Shown one piece after another: positions 8,514 to 17,403 of a stretch of DNA of 64,000 nucleotides; the stretch's first letter is position 1, and every line of letters starts with the position of its first letter. Under the pieces are notes generated by a model. The model was given only the letters and a program-made list of their open reading frames with translations. It ran no database searches and had not been told where the DNA came from. Position numbers and translations under genes: made by a program. The stretch comes from Paenibacillus monticola (GTDB lineage: Bacteria > Bacillota > Bacilli > Paenibacillales > Paenibacillaceae). The DNA is taken from NCBI RefSeq assembly GCF_009664975.1, contig NZ_WJXB01000010.1:240511-304510 (forward strand). The letters are read 5' to 3'.

Positions 8514-8795
8514 CTAGCGGTTTAGAGCCAATCGCACTTTTGAGATGATTTTGCGGATGCTTTCCTCCGACAAATGGTATTTCTTCTGCAGCTCAGGCAC
8601 TGAACTGCCGCTTCGATGACAACAAAAGATCTCCTCGTTGCGACTGGCAATTTCTTGTCTTGAACCACTGATTTCGCCCCATTTTACTCTTTCTTCATTC
8701 TTCTTAGGGATGTAAAGCAATTCACCCTGGATGTAACCCTGAAGCTCTTCGAGCAAGCCAGGGGGAAGCACATCCTTCCCATTTACGTAACTCAC
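8514..8795 (-). CDS. CD3324-type small HTH protein
   Basis: 93 residues resembling the CD3324 family: YVNGKDVLP, ELQGYIQGELLYIP, a basic/polar middle, then an HTH of the Mor/sigma-like type (VPELQKKYHLSEESIRKIISKV). Such proteins are probably DNA-binding, but no target is known. AAGGAGG lies nine bases before GTG 8795, which fixes the start; TTG 8801 is too close to it. The 5' end overlaps a short upstream ORF in another frame, suggesting translational coupling. Confidence 0.8.
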   Translation of the reverse strand: MSYVNGKDVLPPGLLEELQGYIQGELLYIPKKNEERVKWGEISGSRQEIASRNEEIFCCHRSGSSVPELQKKYHLSEESIRKIISKVRLALNR

Positions 8796-8862
8796 GCTCA
8801 ATTTCCTCCTTCAACAGGTGTGTCCCTTTGCGTCCGTTCACTACATGTAAAGTAAAATCCAC
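8722..8862 (-). CDS. Short ORF overlapping the CD3324-type gene
   Basis: 46 codons starting at GTG 8862 behind a textbook AAAGGAGG eight bases upstream (MDFTLHVVNGRKGTHLL…). It ends 74 bases inside the next gene in a different frame. The strong ribosome site argues that it is translated. It may be a leader that couples translation of the downstream HTH gene. No family is recognised. Confidence 0.4.
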   Translation of the reverse strand: MDFTLHVVNGRKGTHLLKEEIERELRKWEGCASPWLARRASGLHPG

Positions 8863-8891
8863 GTCACCTGCCTCCTTTCTCATGTTCATAT

Positions 8892-8941
8892 TTGGTAAAA
8901 CCAATAATTTCATTATATTAAAACCTTTGGTTAAATGTCTA
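8892..8941 (-). promoter_or_regulatory. Promoter with two operator-like palindromes
   Basis: On the minus strand, -35 TAGACA (8936-8941), an 18-bp spacer, and -10 TATAAT (8912-8917). AACC-AAA-GGTT (8922-8932) fills the spacer and TTGGT-TTT-ACCAA (8892-8904) follows the -10. Both dyads are built from GGT/ACC half-sites, suggesting a repressor, possibly the adjacent HTH protein itself. Confidence 0.55.
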
Positions 8942-8991
8942 TGTTCCAATGTTTATACTTCCATATTGTGAAACTTATATATTCATATATT

Positions 8992-9053
8992 TTAAAATAA
9001 GGAGGCCTTGCGGCCTCCTCCGTTTAAGCGGGTTTCCGTCTTAGACGGAAACC
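8992..9053 (-). terminator. helD terminator and adjacent hairpin
   Basis: GGAGGCC-TTGC-GGCCTCC (9001-9018) is followed on the minus strand by TTATTTT. A second perfect hairpin, GGTTTCCGTC-TTA-GACGGAAACC, lies at 9031-9053. Nothing is recognised between it and the helD stop at 9220. Confidence 0.75.
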
Positions 9054-9219
9054 ACCTCGTATTCTGAAATCATGTCATTCAGCCTCCTTCCAGAAGTAAT
9101 CTCGCCCGGCCGGACACTTATTATTAAGCCATAGCTGCATAGGAGTTACAAGTTCAAAAACAGTTATAACCGTTCTCCACCAACCTGCACAACAGTTTCG
9201 AATTCACTGAAGCGGCAGA

Positions 9220-11415
9220 TTACTCTGCATTCGGCCAGCCAGTGGCAGTCTCCCCTGCTGTTGCCTGCACGTATGAAGGAAGTCCGCCATTATGCAGCAA
9301 CCACAGCTCATGTAGCGCACGAGTACAGCCTACGTACATAAGCTTCGCATCCCAAGCGGCAGAGCCGTAATGATCAAGATCGGCATCAGCCAGGATGACA
9401 GCATCAAACTCTAATCCTTTGGATAAATATACAGGCAGCACAGATAGCCCACCACGATATTCAGTCATACTGCCATCAATTAGATGAATATCCGCGAAAT
9501 GCTCTGTGAGCACAGCGTATAGCTCTTCAGCCTCACGAAGACTTCGTGTCAGTATAGCAACTGTACGGTATTCACGCCCGGAGAGCGCCGCCAGAGCGGC
9601 TCTAACGTCACCAATGCGACCACTCTCCGCACCATTTCCTGCGCTCTGCCCTTCCCCATAGGATATCAGGCGAACGGGATTACCGCTGCGGAAGACCGGC
9701 ACGGCGAGCAATGAGCTGCCCACGCCAGAGGTTAGAATTCCGTTGGCGAACTCGATAATCTCCATAGTCGAACGATAACTGCGTGTTAGTGCATGATAAG
9801 CTGTATGCTCGGGAGCAAACAGCGCTTGCATTTCTGCCCAGGCATGTACGCCTTTATAGGCATGAATTCCTTGCGATAAATCGCCAAGAATGGTAAAGGA
9901 ATGTCCGCGCACATACAAATCCAGCACAGCAATCTGGAAAGGCGAGAAATCCTGTGCCTCATCGATGACAACATGGTCAAAACGGTCGCCACCCTCGTTA
10001 CCGTTCAACAAATAATGAATGTATAATAACGGCGGCAGATCCTCTTCGCGCAAAATTCCTTTTTTTAACTCTTTAGCAGTTTCCTTCAGCACGCTTGCCG
10101 GAATGGCCTCCGACGGTTCAATCGGCCAACTCTCCGGCACTTTAACAGCCCGAAAGATTTGTTTATAGATCGTCAAAGGGTCATATTTAGGCCATTTTGC
10201 ACTGTATGCTTTCTCGCGCTGTGCCCCTTTTTTCTTATGATCCTTCATTGCTGCAGTTGATGAACTTTTCTTCAGCTCCATCTCAATCCAGCGGTGAATC
10301 CGTGCCATTACACGTTCTTTACGTTTGGCCGGAGGATACGGACTATACTCCTCATTATGCCAGCGCAGAATCATGGAACGACGCAGGACTGCACCTTCCC
10401 AGGGACTGAAATCATCCTCTGGAACCGAGTTTACTTCTAGCAGCTTAATGCTGGACTCAATAATCTCCATCAGCACCGTTGAACCCTTGAAGCGTCCTTG
10501 TGTCTCTTCCGTAATCTCCGGCATTCCACCCTTAGCTTCAAACCAGCGATTCAGAGTCTCTGTGGCATCCTGCTCCGGTAACTCAAGGCCGAGCGTCTGT
10601 GCTGCCCAGTCCGGAAAGGTACTTTGCATAATATTGCCCACGCCCAGCTCAGGCAGAACATCTGAAATATAATCCAGGAACATCCGGTTCGGAGCGAAAA
10701 TAATCATTTTCTCCGCTGAAACCTGGTCCTTGTATTGATATAGTAAAAAAGCTAATCGGTGCAGCGCGACCGTAGTTTTCCCACTCCCTGCCACGCCCTG
10801 AATGATCAGCGCCGTATTCTTGGCCGCACGGATAATCTTGTCCTGCTCCTCCTGAATCGTCGAAACGATATCGCGGAGTCGATTATCTTTGTTCTCACCC
10901 AGCCGATAGACGAGGAATTCGTCCGATACTGCTGGCCCGTCACTGTCTCGATTATAGGTATCTGCTACCCGCTCCAGTATTTCCTTGCGGATAACAACAT
11001 TGCGTTTGAGGTAGACCAAACCTTCAATAAGTCCCTCCGGAGCTTCATAGGAAGCGGGTTCAGCTCCGCCGGTAAATGAATAGAACAGGCTAGCCACTGG
11101 CGCGCGCCAATCGATAACTAGCGGGCGGTCACTTACCTGTTCGCGGTCTGCACCGATTTTGCCGATATAGAGTGCCTTGCGTTCGTCTTCATCATTGCCC
11201 TGAAAATCAAGCCGTCCGAAATAAGGCTCCTGCCTAAGCTTGGCAAGATCTTTGCGCTTCTGTTCCCGAGAGGCCTCCAAGGCTTGTTCCGTAAACTCGT
11301 GTCCCGTGTATACCGGAGTATTGCGGAGTTTCTCAAGTACAGTATCAATTTCCGTAAGCGCGCTGTTCAGCCTGCTTTCTTCCTCTTGATAGGCACTTTG
11401 AATGTTGTCTTCCAA
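9220..11415 (-). CDS. helD: HelD-type RNA polymerase recycling helicase
   Basis: UvrD/Rep-related superfamily 1 ATPase of 731 residues. The N-terminal antiparallel coiled coil (residues 1-60) and the DWRAPVASLFY region are typical of HelD, which enters the RNA polymerase channels and removes stalled polymerase from DNA. Walker A GVAGSGKTT is at 207-215, motif II VVIDEAQDFSP, motif III ILGDLSQG, motif IV LTRSYRST, and motif VI VGCTRALHEL. The start is TTG 11415 with AGGAGG nine bases upstream. The leader shares its sequence with those of several other genes in this window. Confidence 0.92.
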   Translation of the reverse strand: MEDNIQSAYQEEESRLNSALTEIDTVLEKLRNTPVYTGHEFTEQALEASREQKRKDLAKLRQEPYFGRLDFQGNDEDERKALYIGKIGADREQVSDRPLVIDWRAPVASLFYSFTGGAEPASYEAPEGLIEGLVYLKRNVVIRKEILERVADTYNRDSDGPAVSDEFLVYRLGENKDNRLRDIVSTIQEEQDKIIRAAKNTALIIQGVAGSGKTTVALHRLAFLLYQYKDQVSAEKMIIFAPNRMFLDYISDVLPELGVGNIMQSTFPDWAAQTLGLELPEQDATETLNRWFEAKGGMPEITEETQGRFKGSTVLMEIIESSIKLLEVNSVPEDDFSPWEGAVLRRSMILRWHNEEYSPYPPAKRKERVMARIHRWIEMELKKSSSTAAMKDHKKKGAQREKAYSAKWPKYDPLTIYKQIFRAVKVPESWPIEPSEAIPASVLKETAKELKKGILREEDLPPLLYIHYLLNGNEGGDRFDHVVIDEAQDFSPFQIAVLDLYVRGHSFTILGDLSQGIHAYKGVHAWAEMQALFAPEHTAYHALTRSYRSTMEIIEFANGILTSGVGSSLLAVPVFRSGNPVRLISYGEGQSAGNGAESGRIGDVRAALAALSGREYRTVAILTRSLREAEELYAVLTEHFADIHLIDGSMTEYRGGLSVLPVYLSKGLEFDAVILADADLDHYGSAAWDAKLMYVGCTRALHELWLLHNGGLPSYVQATAGETATGWPNAE

Positions 11416-11424
11416 TTTCAGTTA

Positions 11425-11458
11425 CCTCCTAAAAGTGTTATGGAGCTATTCCTTCTAT
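11425..11458 (-). repeat. Shared leader tail ending in the helD ribosome site
   Basis: Minus-strand GAAGGAATAGCTCCATAAC followed by ACTTTTAGGAGG nearly matches the sequence before the SpoIID-domain gene (GAAGCAAATGCTCCATAAA, ACTTTTAGGAGG). It looks like the tail unit of the hairpin repeat found at apt and spoIID. Confidence 0.45.
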
Positions 11459-11509
11459 GTCTGATCAAGCAAAAAGGATACTCATTGTAGCACACCAGAG
11501 AATTCAAAG

Positions 11510-12808
11510 CTACAATAATGCATGCAAAATAAAATTAGCTACAAAGAGCCCGGCAATTCCATAAAGCGCTGGCGGGACCTCTTTTCCTCTGCCCATCGAC
11601 AGCTTCAGGATCGGATAGGTAATGAATCCAAACGCCATTCCGTCCACAATACTGTAGGTGAAAGGAATCATAACCATGATCAGGAAGGAGGGAAACAGTT
11701 CTGTCATATCACTAAAGTCCATTTCGCGTACGCTCTGGACCATAAGCCCGCCGATAACAATCAGGATCGGAGCGATTGCGCTATCCGGCACGTAAGCCAA
11801 CAGTGGAATGAACAGGAACGTGGCCCCGAACAGGAGGCCGGTGACCAGTGAGGTCAGACCGGAACGTCCTCCTGCAGCAATGCCGGCAGTCGATTCAGCT
11901 GCGGCGACCACTGGACTACTGCCGAATAAGCCAGCTGCAATATTAGCGATAGAGAGCGCCCGCAGACTGCTTTTGAAGCGCTCTGGATGACCTGCCATCA
12001 GCGTCTGGGAAGCGATCAGACCGATATTTTCAAATACGACGATCAACAGCAGCAGGAACACCGCTATCCAGAACACCAGGCTGATCCCACCGCTCCAATC
12101 CATGCCCGCAAATACATCTCCATAACCAGTGAATACATGACCTGAACCCAGATTCTTCGGCGCATGTGTTGCTCCGAGTAGGTAAGCAAGTCCAGTACCC
12201 ACCAGCATGCTGATTAATAGTCCTCCGCGCGTTCCACGGATAAATAGCACTAAAGCCAGCACTAAGGTAATACAGGAGGTTAAGACCGCAGGATCACTAA
12301 AATGTCCGATCGCCACAAAGGTCGTGCGGTGCGCGATCACAATCCCACTCTTTTGCAGGCCAATAAAGGTCAGGAACAGACCTATTCCGACAGTAATCGC
12401 ATGCTGCAGATTATGGGGAATCGCGTCACTAAGAATACGGTAAAGCGAGGTGAACGCAACGATAGCAAACAAGATGCCGGTAACGGTCACTACAGCAAGT
12501 GCTTCGCGCCAATCCAGCTTCATGGAATGCACAAGTGTATAGGTGAAAAAGGCATTAATACCCATGCCTGGTACGACGATGATCGGAGTTTTGCCACCAA
12601 AAGCCATCAGCAGACAGCCAATTATGGCCGTCAACAACGTAGCCACCATTCCCGCTCTAAGCGGCATCCCCGCATCATGGAGTATCGCTGCATTGACCAT
12701 TACAATATATACAGAAGCAAAATATGATAGGATACCTGCTGCCCATTCCCGTTTCCAGTCCTGCTCCGGTTCCAGCCCCACGCTATTCCGCCAGAAATTC
12801 GCTTTCAT
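11510..12808 (-). CDS. NCS2 family permease (purine type)
   Basis: 432-residue polytopic membrane protein of the AzgA/PbuG branch of NCS2 nucleobase permeases. It shows the N-terminal NSVGLEPEQDWKRE, the MVNAAIL segment, the VVPGMGINAFFTYT motif, the DAIPHNLQHAITVGIGLF motif, and a C-terminal AESTAGIAAGGRSGLTS region. These fit hypoxanthine/guanine/adenine uptake, but substrate cannot be fixed by eye. I start at ATG 12808 (MKANFWRN) because GGAGG lies seven bases upstream; an upstream in-frame ATG adds 30 residues without family features. No purine riboswitch is visible in the short leader. Confidence 0.88.
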   Translation of the reverse strand: MKANFWRNSVGLEPEQDWKREWAAGILSYFASVYIVMVNAAILHDAGMPLRAGMVATLLTAIIGCLLMAFGGKTPIIVVPGMGINAFFTYTLVHSMKLDWREALAVVTVTGILFAIVAFTSLYRILSDAIPHNLQHAITVGIGLFLTFIGLQKSGIVIAHRTTFVAIGHFSDPAVLTSCITLVLALVLFIRGTRGGLLISMLVGTGLAYLLGATHAPKNLGSGHVFTGYGDVFAGMDWSGGISLVFWIAVFLLLLIVVFENIGLIASQTLMAGHPERFKSSLRALSIANIAAGLFGSSPVVAAAESTAGIAAGGRSGLTSLVTGLLFGATFLFIPLLAYVPDSAIAPILIVIGGLMVQSVREMDFSDMTELFPSFLIMVMIPFTYSIVDGMAFGFITYPILKLSMGRGKEVPPALYGIAGLFVANFILHALL

Positions 12809-12899
12809 TGTACAACCTCCACTACTATTTAAGTTCCGCTGGCTATTAATACCTGAATTACGCGCCTTATAATCAACGTTTATTCGGCGCTTAATCACA

Positions 12900-12944
12900 A
12901 CAAAAGGACGTAAGCACCCGGATTACGGCTGCACGCCCTTTTGT
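12900..12944 (-). terminator. Probable tcdA terminator
   Basis: ACAAAAGGACGT (12900-12911) pairs imperfectly with ACGCCCTTTTGT (12933-12944) and an internal stem-loop. The T-tract is short (TTTTGTTG). Confidence 0.5.
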
Positions 12945-12994
12945 CCTTTATTATTATATAAGAATGTATATGCTCCACACGCTAAGCGCTTCGA

Positions 12995-13750
12995 TTATAG
13001 GCTGACTCCGCCGGCCTCCAACAAATCTCGTACAGCTACGCTGACCATAATCAGTCCAGCTACCGGCGGCACGAATGCATTGCTGGCAGGTGGCTGCTGT
13101 GCTTTGCGTCGATCCGGCGCATTCTCAGGAACGATTTTATCCGTGACATCCTGACGCGGCTTCATTGGCGGTTCAGTCGAGAACACGACCTTAACCCCTC
13201 TTTTGATGCCTTCCTTACGCAGCTTCTGGCGAATGATCCGGGCGATAGGGTCCATACTGGTCTTAGAGATATCAGCGACCTGGAAGCGAGTCGGATCTAT
13301 CTTGTTAGCAGCACCCATGCTCGAAATCATAGCAATCCCACGCGCCAGACATTCCTTAATTAAATGGACTTTATAAATAATCGTATCCGAGGCATCAATA
13401 ACATAATCCAGCTTGTATTTGAATAATTCTTCACAGGTTTCTTCCGTATAGAACATATTCAGCGCAATGGCTTCACATTCCGGATTGATCAGCTTGACAC
13501 GCTCAACCATAAGATCGGCCTTCTTCTGTCCAACCGTTGTTGTGAGCGCATGAATCTGGCGATTTATATTGGTGATATCCACCGTATCCTTATCAATCAG
13601 GATCAGACGGCCGATCCCGCTGCGGGCCAAAGCCTCCACCGCCATGGCTCCAACACCACCGATACCAAGTACCGCCACCGTGCTGTTCTTCATAATTTCC
13701 AGACCTTCCGGTCCGATCGCCAGCTCGGTACGTGAGAATTGATGCAGCAT
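12995..13750 (-). CDS. tcdA: tRNA threonylcarbamoyladenosine dehydratase TcdA
   Basis: ThiF/MoeB-type E1-like enzyme of 251 residues that cyclises t6A37 to ct6A in tRNA. The nucleotide-binding loop is GIGGVGAMA near residue 30, followed by LIDKDTVDITNINRQIHAL with the conserved Arg, then DASDTI. The C-terminus ends in a hydrophobic segment (PVAGLIMVSVAVRDLL). The start is ATG 13750 with AGGAGG nine bases upstream; an upstream in-frame start at 13792 would run into the intercistronic repeat. It lies downstream of hisS-aspS, as in other Bacillales, so three translation-related genes probably share a transcript. Confidence 0.93.
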   Translation of the reverse strand: MLHQFSRTELAIGPEGLEIMKNSTVAVLGIGGVGAMAVEALARSGIGRLILIDKDTVDITNINRQIHALTTTVGQKKADLMVERVKLINPECEAIALNMFYTEETCEELFKYKLDYVIDASDTIIYKVHLIKECLARGIAMISSMGAANKIDPTRFQVADISKTSMDPIARIIRQKLRKEGIKRGVKVVFSTEPPMKPRQDVTDKIVPENAPDRRKAQQPPASNAFVPPVAGLIMVSVAVRDLLEAGGVSL

Positions 13751-13759
13751 GACGTATAG

Positions 13760-13823
13760 CCTCCTAAATGTTGTGATAGCACAGACTTCCAAATTCCACT
13801 TCGTAAAACTTGCTCCGCAAGTC
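13760..13823 (-). repeat. Degenerate intercistronic hairpin repeat, aspS-tcdA
   Basis: The whole gap between the aspS stop and the tcdA ribosome site aligns, with changes, to the unit found at apt and spoIID. CTTGCGGAGCAAGTTTTACG matches CTTACGAAGTAGTTTTGTACG of the unit, GAAGTGG and GTGCTATCACAAC follow, and it ends in TTTAGGAGG. ACTTGC-GGA-GCAAGT-type pairing keeps a hairpin. Confidence 0.5.
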
Positions 13824-15611
13824 TTAGACTAGTTGTTTCTTCTCTTTCTCCGGCTTCGGAGCGAGCTTGATATGCAGCTGTTCCAATTGTATTGCATCCA
13901 CTGGCGAAGGAGCGTCCATCAGCAGGTCTGTTGCACTTGCCGTTTTTGGGAAGGCAATCGTCTCGCGCAGGTTCGTGCTGCCAGCGAGTAACATGACCAG
14001 ACGGTCTAGACCGAAGGCAATCCCACCGTGTGGAGGCGTTCCATATTCGAAAGCGTCAAGCAGGAAGCCGAATTTCTCGTAAGCTACCTCTGGTGAGAAT
14101 CCCAGTGCCGAGAACATTTTTTCCTGTACATCACGCTTGTAGATCCGCATCGAGCCGCCGCCAACTTCATAACCGTTCAAGACGATATCGTAGGCCTGTG
14201 CACGGATAGCACCCGGATCCGTATCAAATAACGGAAGATCCTCATCACGTGGACGAGTGAAGGGATGATGTTCCGCCACATAACGTTTTTGATCCTCGTC
14301 ATATCCTAGCAATGGGAAGTCTGTAACCCAGGCAAACTTGAACACACTGTCGTCGATAAGGCCAAGCTGGCGTCCAATCTTCAGGCGAAGCGCACCCAGT
14401 ACATCAGCAACCACCTTTTTATTATCAGCGGAGAAGAGCAGAAGGTCGCCTTCCTCAGCACCCGTACGTTCTTTAACAGCAGCAATCTCTTCCTCAGAAA
14501 AGAATTTCACGATCGGTCCTTTGAATTCGCCGTCTTTCACTTGAATCCAAGCCAAACCCTTTGCGCCATAACGTGAGGCATACGGACCAAGTTCATCAAT
14601 TTCTTTACGGGACCAAGTGCCACAGCCTTTGGCGTTCAGGCATTTAACCTCGCCACCTTTTTCGATCACGGAAGCAAATACCTTCACTCCACTGGTAGTC
14701 ACTATATCATTCATCTCCACAAGCTCCAGACCAAAACGCAGGTCCGGCTTATCGGAGCCATATTTACCCATTGCATCGGCATAAGTCAAACGCTGGAACG
14801 GAAGTGTGATATCGGCTCCAACGGTTTCTTTAAACAGACGTTGCATCAACTTCTCCATCATCCCGAGCAGATCATCCTGTGCCATAAAAGAGGTCTCAAC
14901 GTCGACCTGAGTGAATTCCGGCTGACGGTCAGCACGCAAATCTTCATCGCGGAAGCAACGGGCAACTTGATAATAACGTTCGATGCCAGCCACCATCAGC
15001 AGCTGTTTATAAATTTGCGGTGATTGCGGCAGCGCGAAGAATTCACCTTCATGTACCCGACTCGGTACCAGATAATCACGCGCGCCTTCTGGCGAGCTTT
15101 TGGTCAGAATCGGTGTTTCTACGTCTATGAAACCTTCACTATCAAGGAAATCGCGGAAAATCTTAGTCGCCTGCGAGCGTAAGCGCAAAGTCCGTTGCAT
15201 TTGCGGACGACGCAGGTCAAGGTAACGGTATTTGAGGCGCAGTGATTCATCCACTTCCACACCATCTTCGATGAAGAACGGTGGAGTCTTAGCCGTGTTA
15301 AGCACTTCAATCTCACTAATCTGCACTTCGATCTCACCGGTAGGCAGATTGCGGTTTACAGTTTCGGCATCACGCTTAACGACCTTACCGGTCACAGCCA
15401 ATACATATTCACTGCGCACTTTATCGGCAGTCTGCAGTGCTTCACCGGAGTAATCCGGGTTAAATACAACTTGTACAATTCCGCTGCGGTCGCGGAGATC
15501 GATGAATAGTACACCACCAAGGTCACGACGGGTCTGAACCCAGCCGTTCAAGGTTACAGTTTCTCCAATATTGTCAGGTGTTAATTGTCCGCAATGATGA
15601 CTTCTTGTCAT
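13824..15611 (-). CDS. aspS: Aspartyl-tRNA synthetase
   Basis: Class II synthetase of 595 residues, bacterial type. The N-terminal OB-fold anticodon domain includes LNGWVQTRRDLGG. Catalytic core motifs include TPILTKSSPEGARDYLVPS, FALPQSPQIYKQLLM, the motif 2 RCFRDEDLRADRQPEFTQ and the motif 3 GIAFGLDRLVML. The GAD insertion domain lies between. It charges tRNA-Asp with aspartate. It follows hisS by 33 bp, so both are controlled by the T-box leader upstream of hisS. Confidence 0.97.
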   Translation of the reverse strand: MTRSHHCGQLTPDNIGETVTLNGWVQTRRDLGGVLFIDLRDRSGIVQVVFNPDYSGEALQTADKVRSEYVLAVTGKVVKRDAETVNRNLPTGEIEVQISEIEVLNTAKTPPFFIEDGVEVDESLRLKYRYLDLRRPQMQRTLRLRSQATKIFRDFLDSEGFIDVETPILTKSSPEGARDYLVPSRVHEGEFFALPQSPQIYKQLLMVAGIERYYQVARCFRDEDLRADRQPEFTQVDVETSFMAQDDLLGMMEKLMQRLFKETVGADITLPFQRLTYADAMGKYGSDKPDLRFGLELVEMNDIVTTSGVKVFASVIEKGGEVKCLNAKGCGTWSRKEIDELGPYASRYGAKGLAWIQVKDGEFKGPIVKFFSEEEIAAVKERTGAEEGDLLLFSADNKKVVADVLGALRLKIGRQLGLIDDSVFKFAWVTDFPLLGYDEDQKRYVAEHHPFTRPRDEDLPLFDTDPGAIRAQAYDIVLNGYEVGGGSMRIYKRDVQEKMFSALGFSPEVAYEKFGFLLDAFEYGTPPHGGIAFGLDRLVMLLAGSTNLRETIAFPKTASATDLLMDAPSPVDAIQLEQLHIKLAPKPEKEKKQLV

Positions 15612-15644
15612 AATTTATCATACCCCTTTATAGTTAAAAATACG

Positions 15645-16898
15645 TTATAACAGTGCCTGTCCCAATTCCTCTAATTTCACAGTCTGCTGCTCCCCGGTAG
15701 CCATTGATTTCAAAGCAATGACGCCATTATTCAGCTCTTCTTCGCCAAGTATCGCCGTATACCGCGCCGACATACGGTCGGCCGATTTCATTTGCGCTTT
15801 CATCTTGCGGCCGAGATAGTCTCGCTCTGCGGAGAATCCCAGATTGCGGAGCACGAACAGCTGCTTCGAAATCTCAATATCGGCTGCTTCACCAAGACCT
15901 ACGAAATATACATCCAGCGGCTTTGTAGCTTCCAGTTCCACCTGCTGGTTCTCCAGAATCAGCAGAATTCGCTCCAGACCAATCCCAAAGCCAATCCCCG
16001 GCTGGTCCGGTCCGCCTATCTCTTCTACGAGGCCATTATAGCGGCCACCGCCGCCAACCGTATCAATGGACCCGATACCTGCTGCTTTATATTCAAACGC
16101 TGTATGGGTGTAATAATCCAACCCACGCACCAGACGAGGGTTAATCGTGTATTCCAAGCCCATGGCTCCCAGATGTTCTTTAACCTTCTCAAAATGAGTA
16201 GTGCACTCTTCATCCAGGCTGTCCAGAATGGAAGGAGCCTCCACAAATTTATCTTGATCTTTCTTACAATCCAGCACTCGCAGCGGATTGCGTTCCATAC
16301 GCCGCTGGCAATCGCTGCAAAGAGTATCCTTCATGGGTCTAAGGAACCCTAGAAGCTTCTCACGGTATGCGGCACGGCTTGGTGCGTTACCCACCGAATT
16401 AATCTCTACCCTAACCCCACTCAGACCAAGATCTTTGCAGTATTGATAACCTAACGAGACAACCTCAGCATCAATGGCCGGATCAACCGCCCCAAATGCC
16501 TCAATCCCGAACTGATGAAACTGGCGGTATCTTCCCGCCTGTGGACGCTCATAGCGGAACATCGGTCCGATGTAATACAGCTTGCTGACATCCGGTTCTC
16601 CGTATAGCTTATTCTGTACGTAAGCACGAACAACGCCTGCCGTTCCCTCTGGACGCAGGGCTAAATCACGATCGCCTTTATCCTTGAAGGTATACATTTC
16701 TCCTTCAACAATATCCGTTGTTTCGCCTACACCCCGTTCGAACAGACCCGTGTGCTCGAACATTGGCGTACGAATTTCCCGATAATTGAAACGGTGGCAT
16801 AGCTCCCTTGCTTTGCCTTCAATGTATTGCCATTTCTCCACCGCACCCGGTAGAACATCCTGCGTACCTGTAGGTTTCTCGAATCTTTCTTTAGCCAC
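15645..16898 (-). CDS. hisS: Histidyl-tRNA synthetase
   Basis: Class II synthetase of 417 residues. It begins with the PTGTQDVLPG motif. Motif 2 lies in YIGPMFRYERPQAGRYRQFH, the histidine A motif is LVRGLDYYTHTAFEY, motif 3 is GIGFGIGLERILL, and the C-terminal anticodon domain starts near residue 325. The start is GTG 16898 behind GGGAGGG. It is the first gene of the hisS-aspS operon and is read through a T-box terminator/antiterminator about 70 bp upstream. Confidence 0.97.
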   Translation of the reverse strand: MAKERFEKPTGTQDVLPGAVEKWQYIEGKARELCHRFNYREIRTPMFEHTGLFERGVGETTDIVEGEMYTFKDKGDRDLALRPEGTAGVVRAYVQNKLYGEPDVSKLYYIGPMFRYERPQAGRYRQFHQFGIEAFGAVDPAIDAEVVSLGYQYCKDLGLSGVRVEINSVGNAPSRAAYREKLLGFLRPMKDTLCSDCQRRMERNPLRVLDCKKDQDKFVEAPSILDSLDEECTTHFEKVKEHLGAMGLEYTINPRLVRGLDYYTHTAFEYKAAGIGSIDTVGGGGRYNGLVEEIGGPDQPGIGFGIGLERILLILENQQVELEATKPLDVYFVGLGEAADIEISKQLFVLRNLGFSAERDYLGRKMKAQMKSADRMSARYTAILGEEELNNGVIALKSMATGEQQTVKLEELGQALL

Positions 16899-16965
16899 AG
16901 CCTATCCCTCCCGAAAAATAACCTTTCCTAACCTCATCGTGTGAACATTCTTATCTTTAAAAAAA

Positions 16966-17320
16966 ACAAAAAAACCCCGCCCTGTTTATTACAAACAGGG
17001 ACGAGGGATTATTATAAGTAATAATACACCCGTGGTACCACCCACATTCCGGATCAGTCTAATCACTGAATCCGCTCTAAGCGGTTAACGCCCGCCTACG
17101 CGCAAGCGGCTACTGTCGCGGCAATTTATGATTGCCTGCTTTCGCCGTGCGTTCTCGGGGAGGTCATTCATTCGTTCATCAACAGAATCCTTTCAGCCAA
17201 GCGGAAGCGGTTATGTCGTCCTTATTATGGACAGCAGCCGATTCTGCGGGATTCCTCTCTGGAGTTGTGGGCAGCGAATTACTTGTTCCCGTCATCAAAA
17301 CATTATAATCAAACCGTATA
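16966..17320 (-). promoter_or_regulatory. T-box leader of hisS-aspS, GAC specifier
   Basis: tRNA-sensing leader. The T-box core GGGTGGTACCACGGG is the complement of 17032-17046. A terminator hairpin (CCCTGTTTG…CAAACAGGG type, then GGGGTTTTTTT) follows at 16966-17000. Stem I shows AGTA, CCAGAGAG and GGCTGAAAG landmarks. With the CGGG/CCCG base stem and ATTCG/CGAAT pairing, the specifier loop holds GAC (complement of 17163-17165), an Asp codon. Uncharged tRNA-Asp would favour read-through. The bulge reads TGGT, which would pair with a G discriminator only by wobble. Confidence 0.88.
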
Positions 17321-17327
17321 TTGTTAG

Positions 17328-17356
17328 ATTCTACTGAACCACTGCACTAAAGTCAA
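17328..17356 (-). promoter_or_regulatory. hisS-aspS promoter
   Basis: Minus-strand TTGACT (17351-17356), a 17-bp spacer, and TAGAAT (17328-17333), just upstream of the T-box leader. Confidence 0.7.
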
Positions 17357-17403
17357 GAAATCATAACAAGAAAAACGGGCTACCGAGCAAAATACAAAAA
17401 AAT

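Noticed and set aside
12809..12899. Purine riboswitch before the NCS2 permease
   Set aside because: The leader is under 100 bases and shows no purine-aptamer core.
15792..16352. 186-codon + strand ORF within hisS
   Set aside because: It is antisense to a conserved synthetase, has no ribosome site, and its composition follows the hisS codons.
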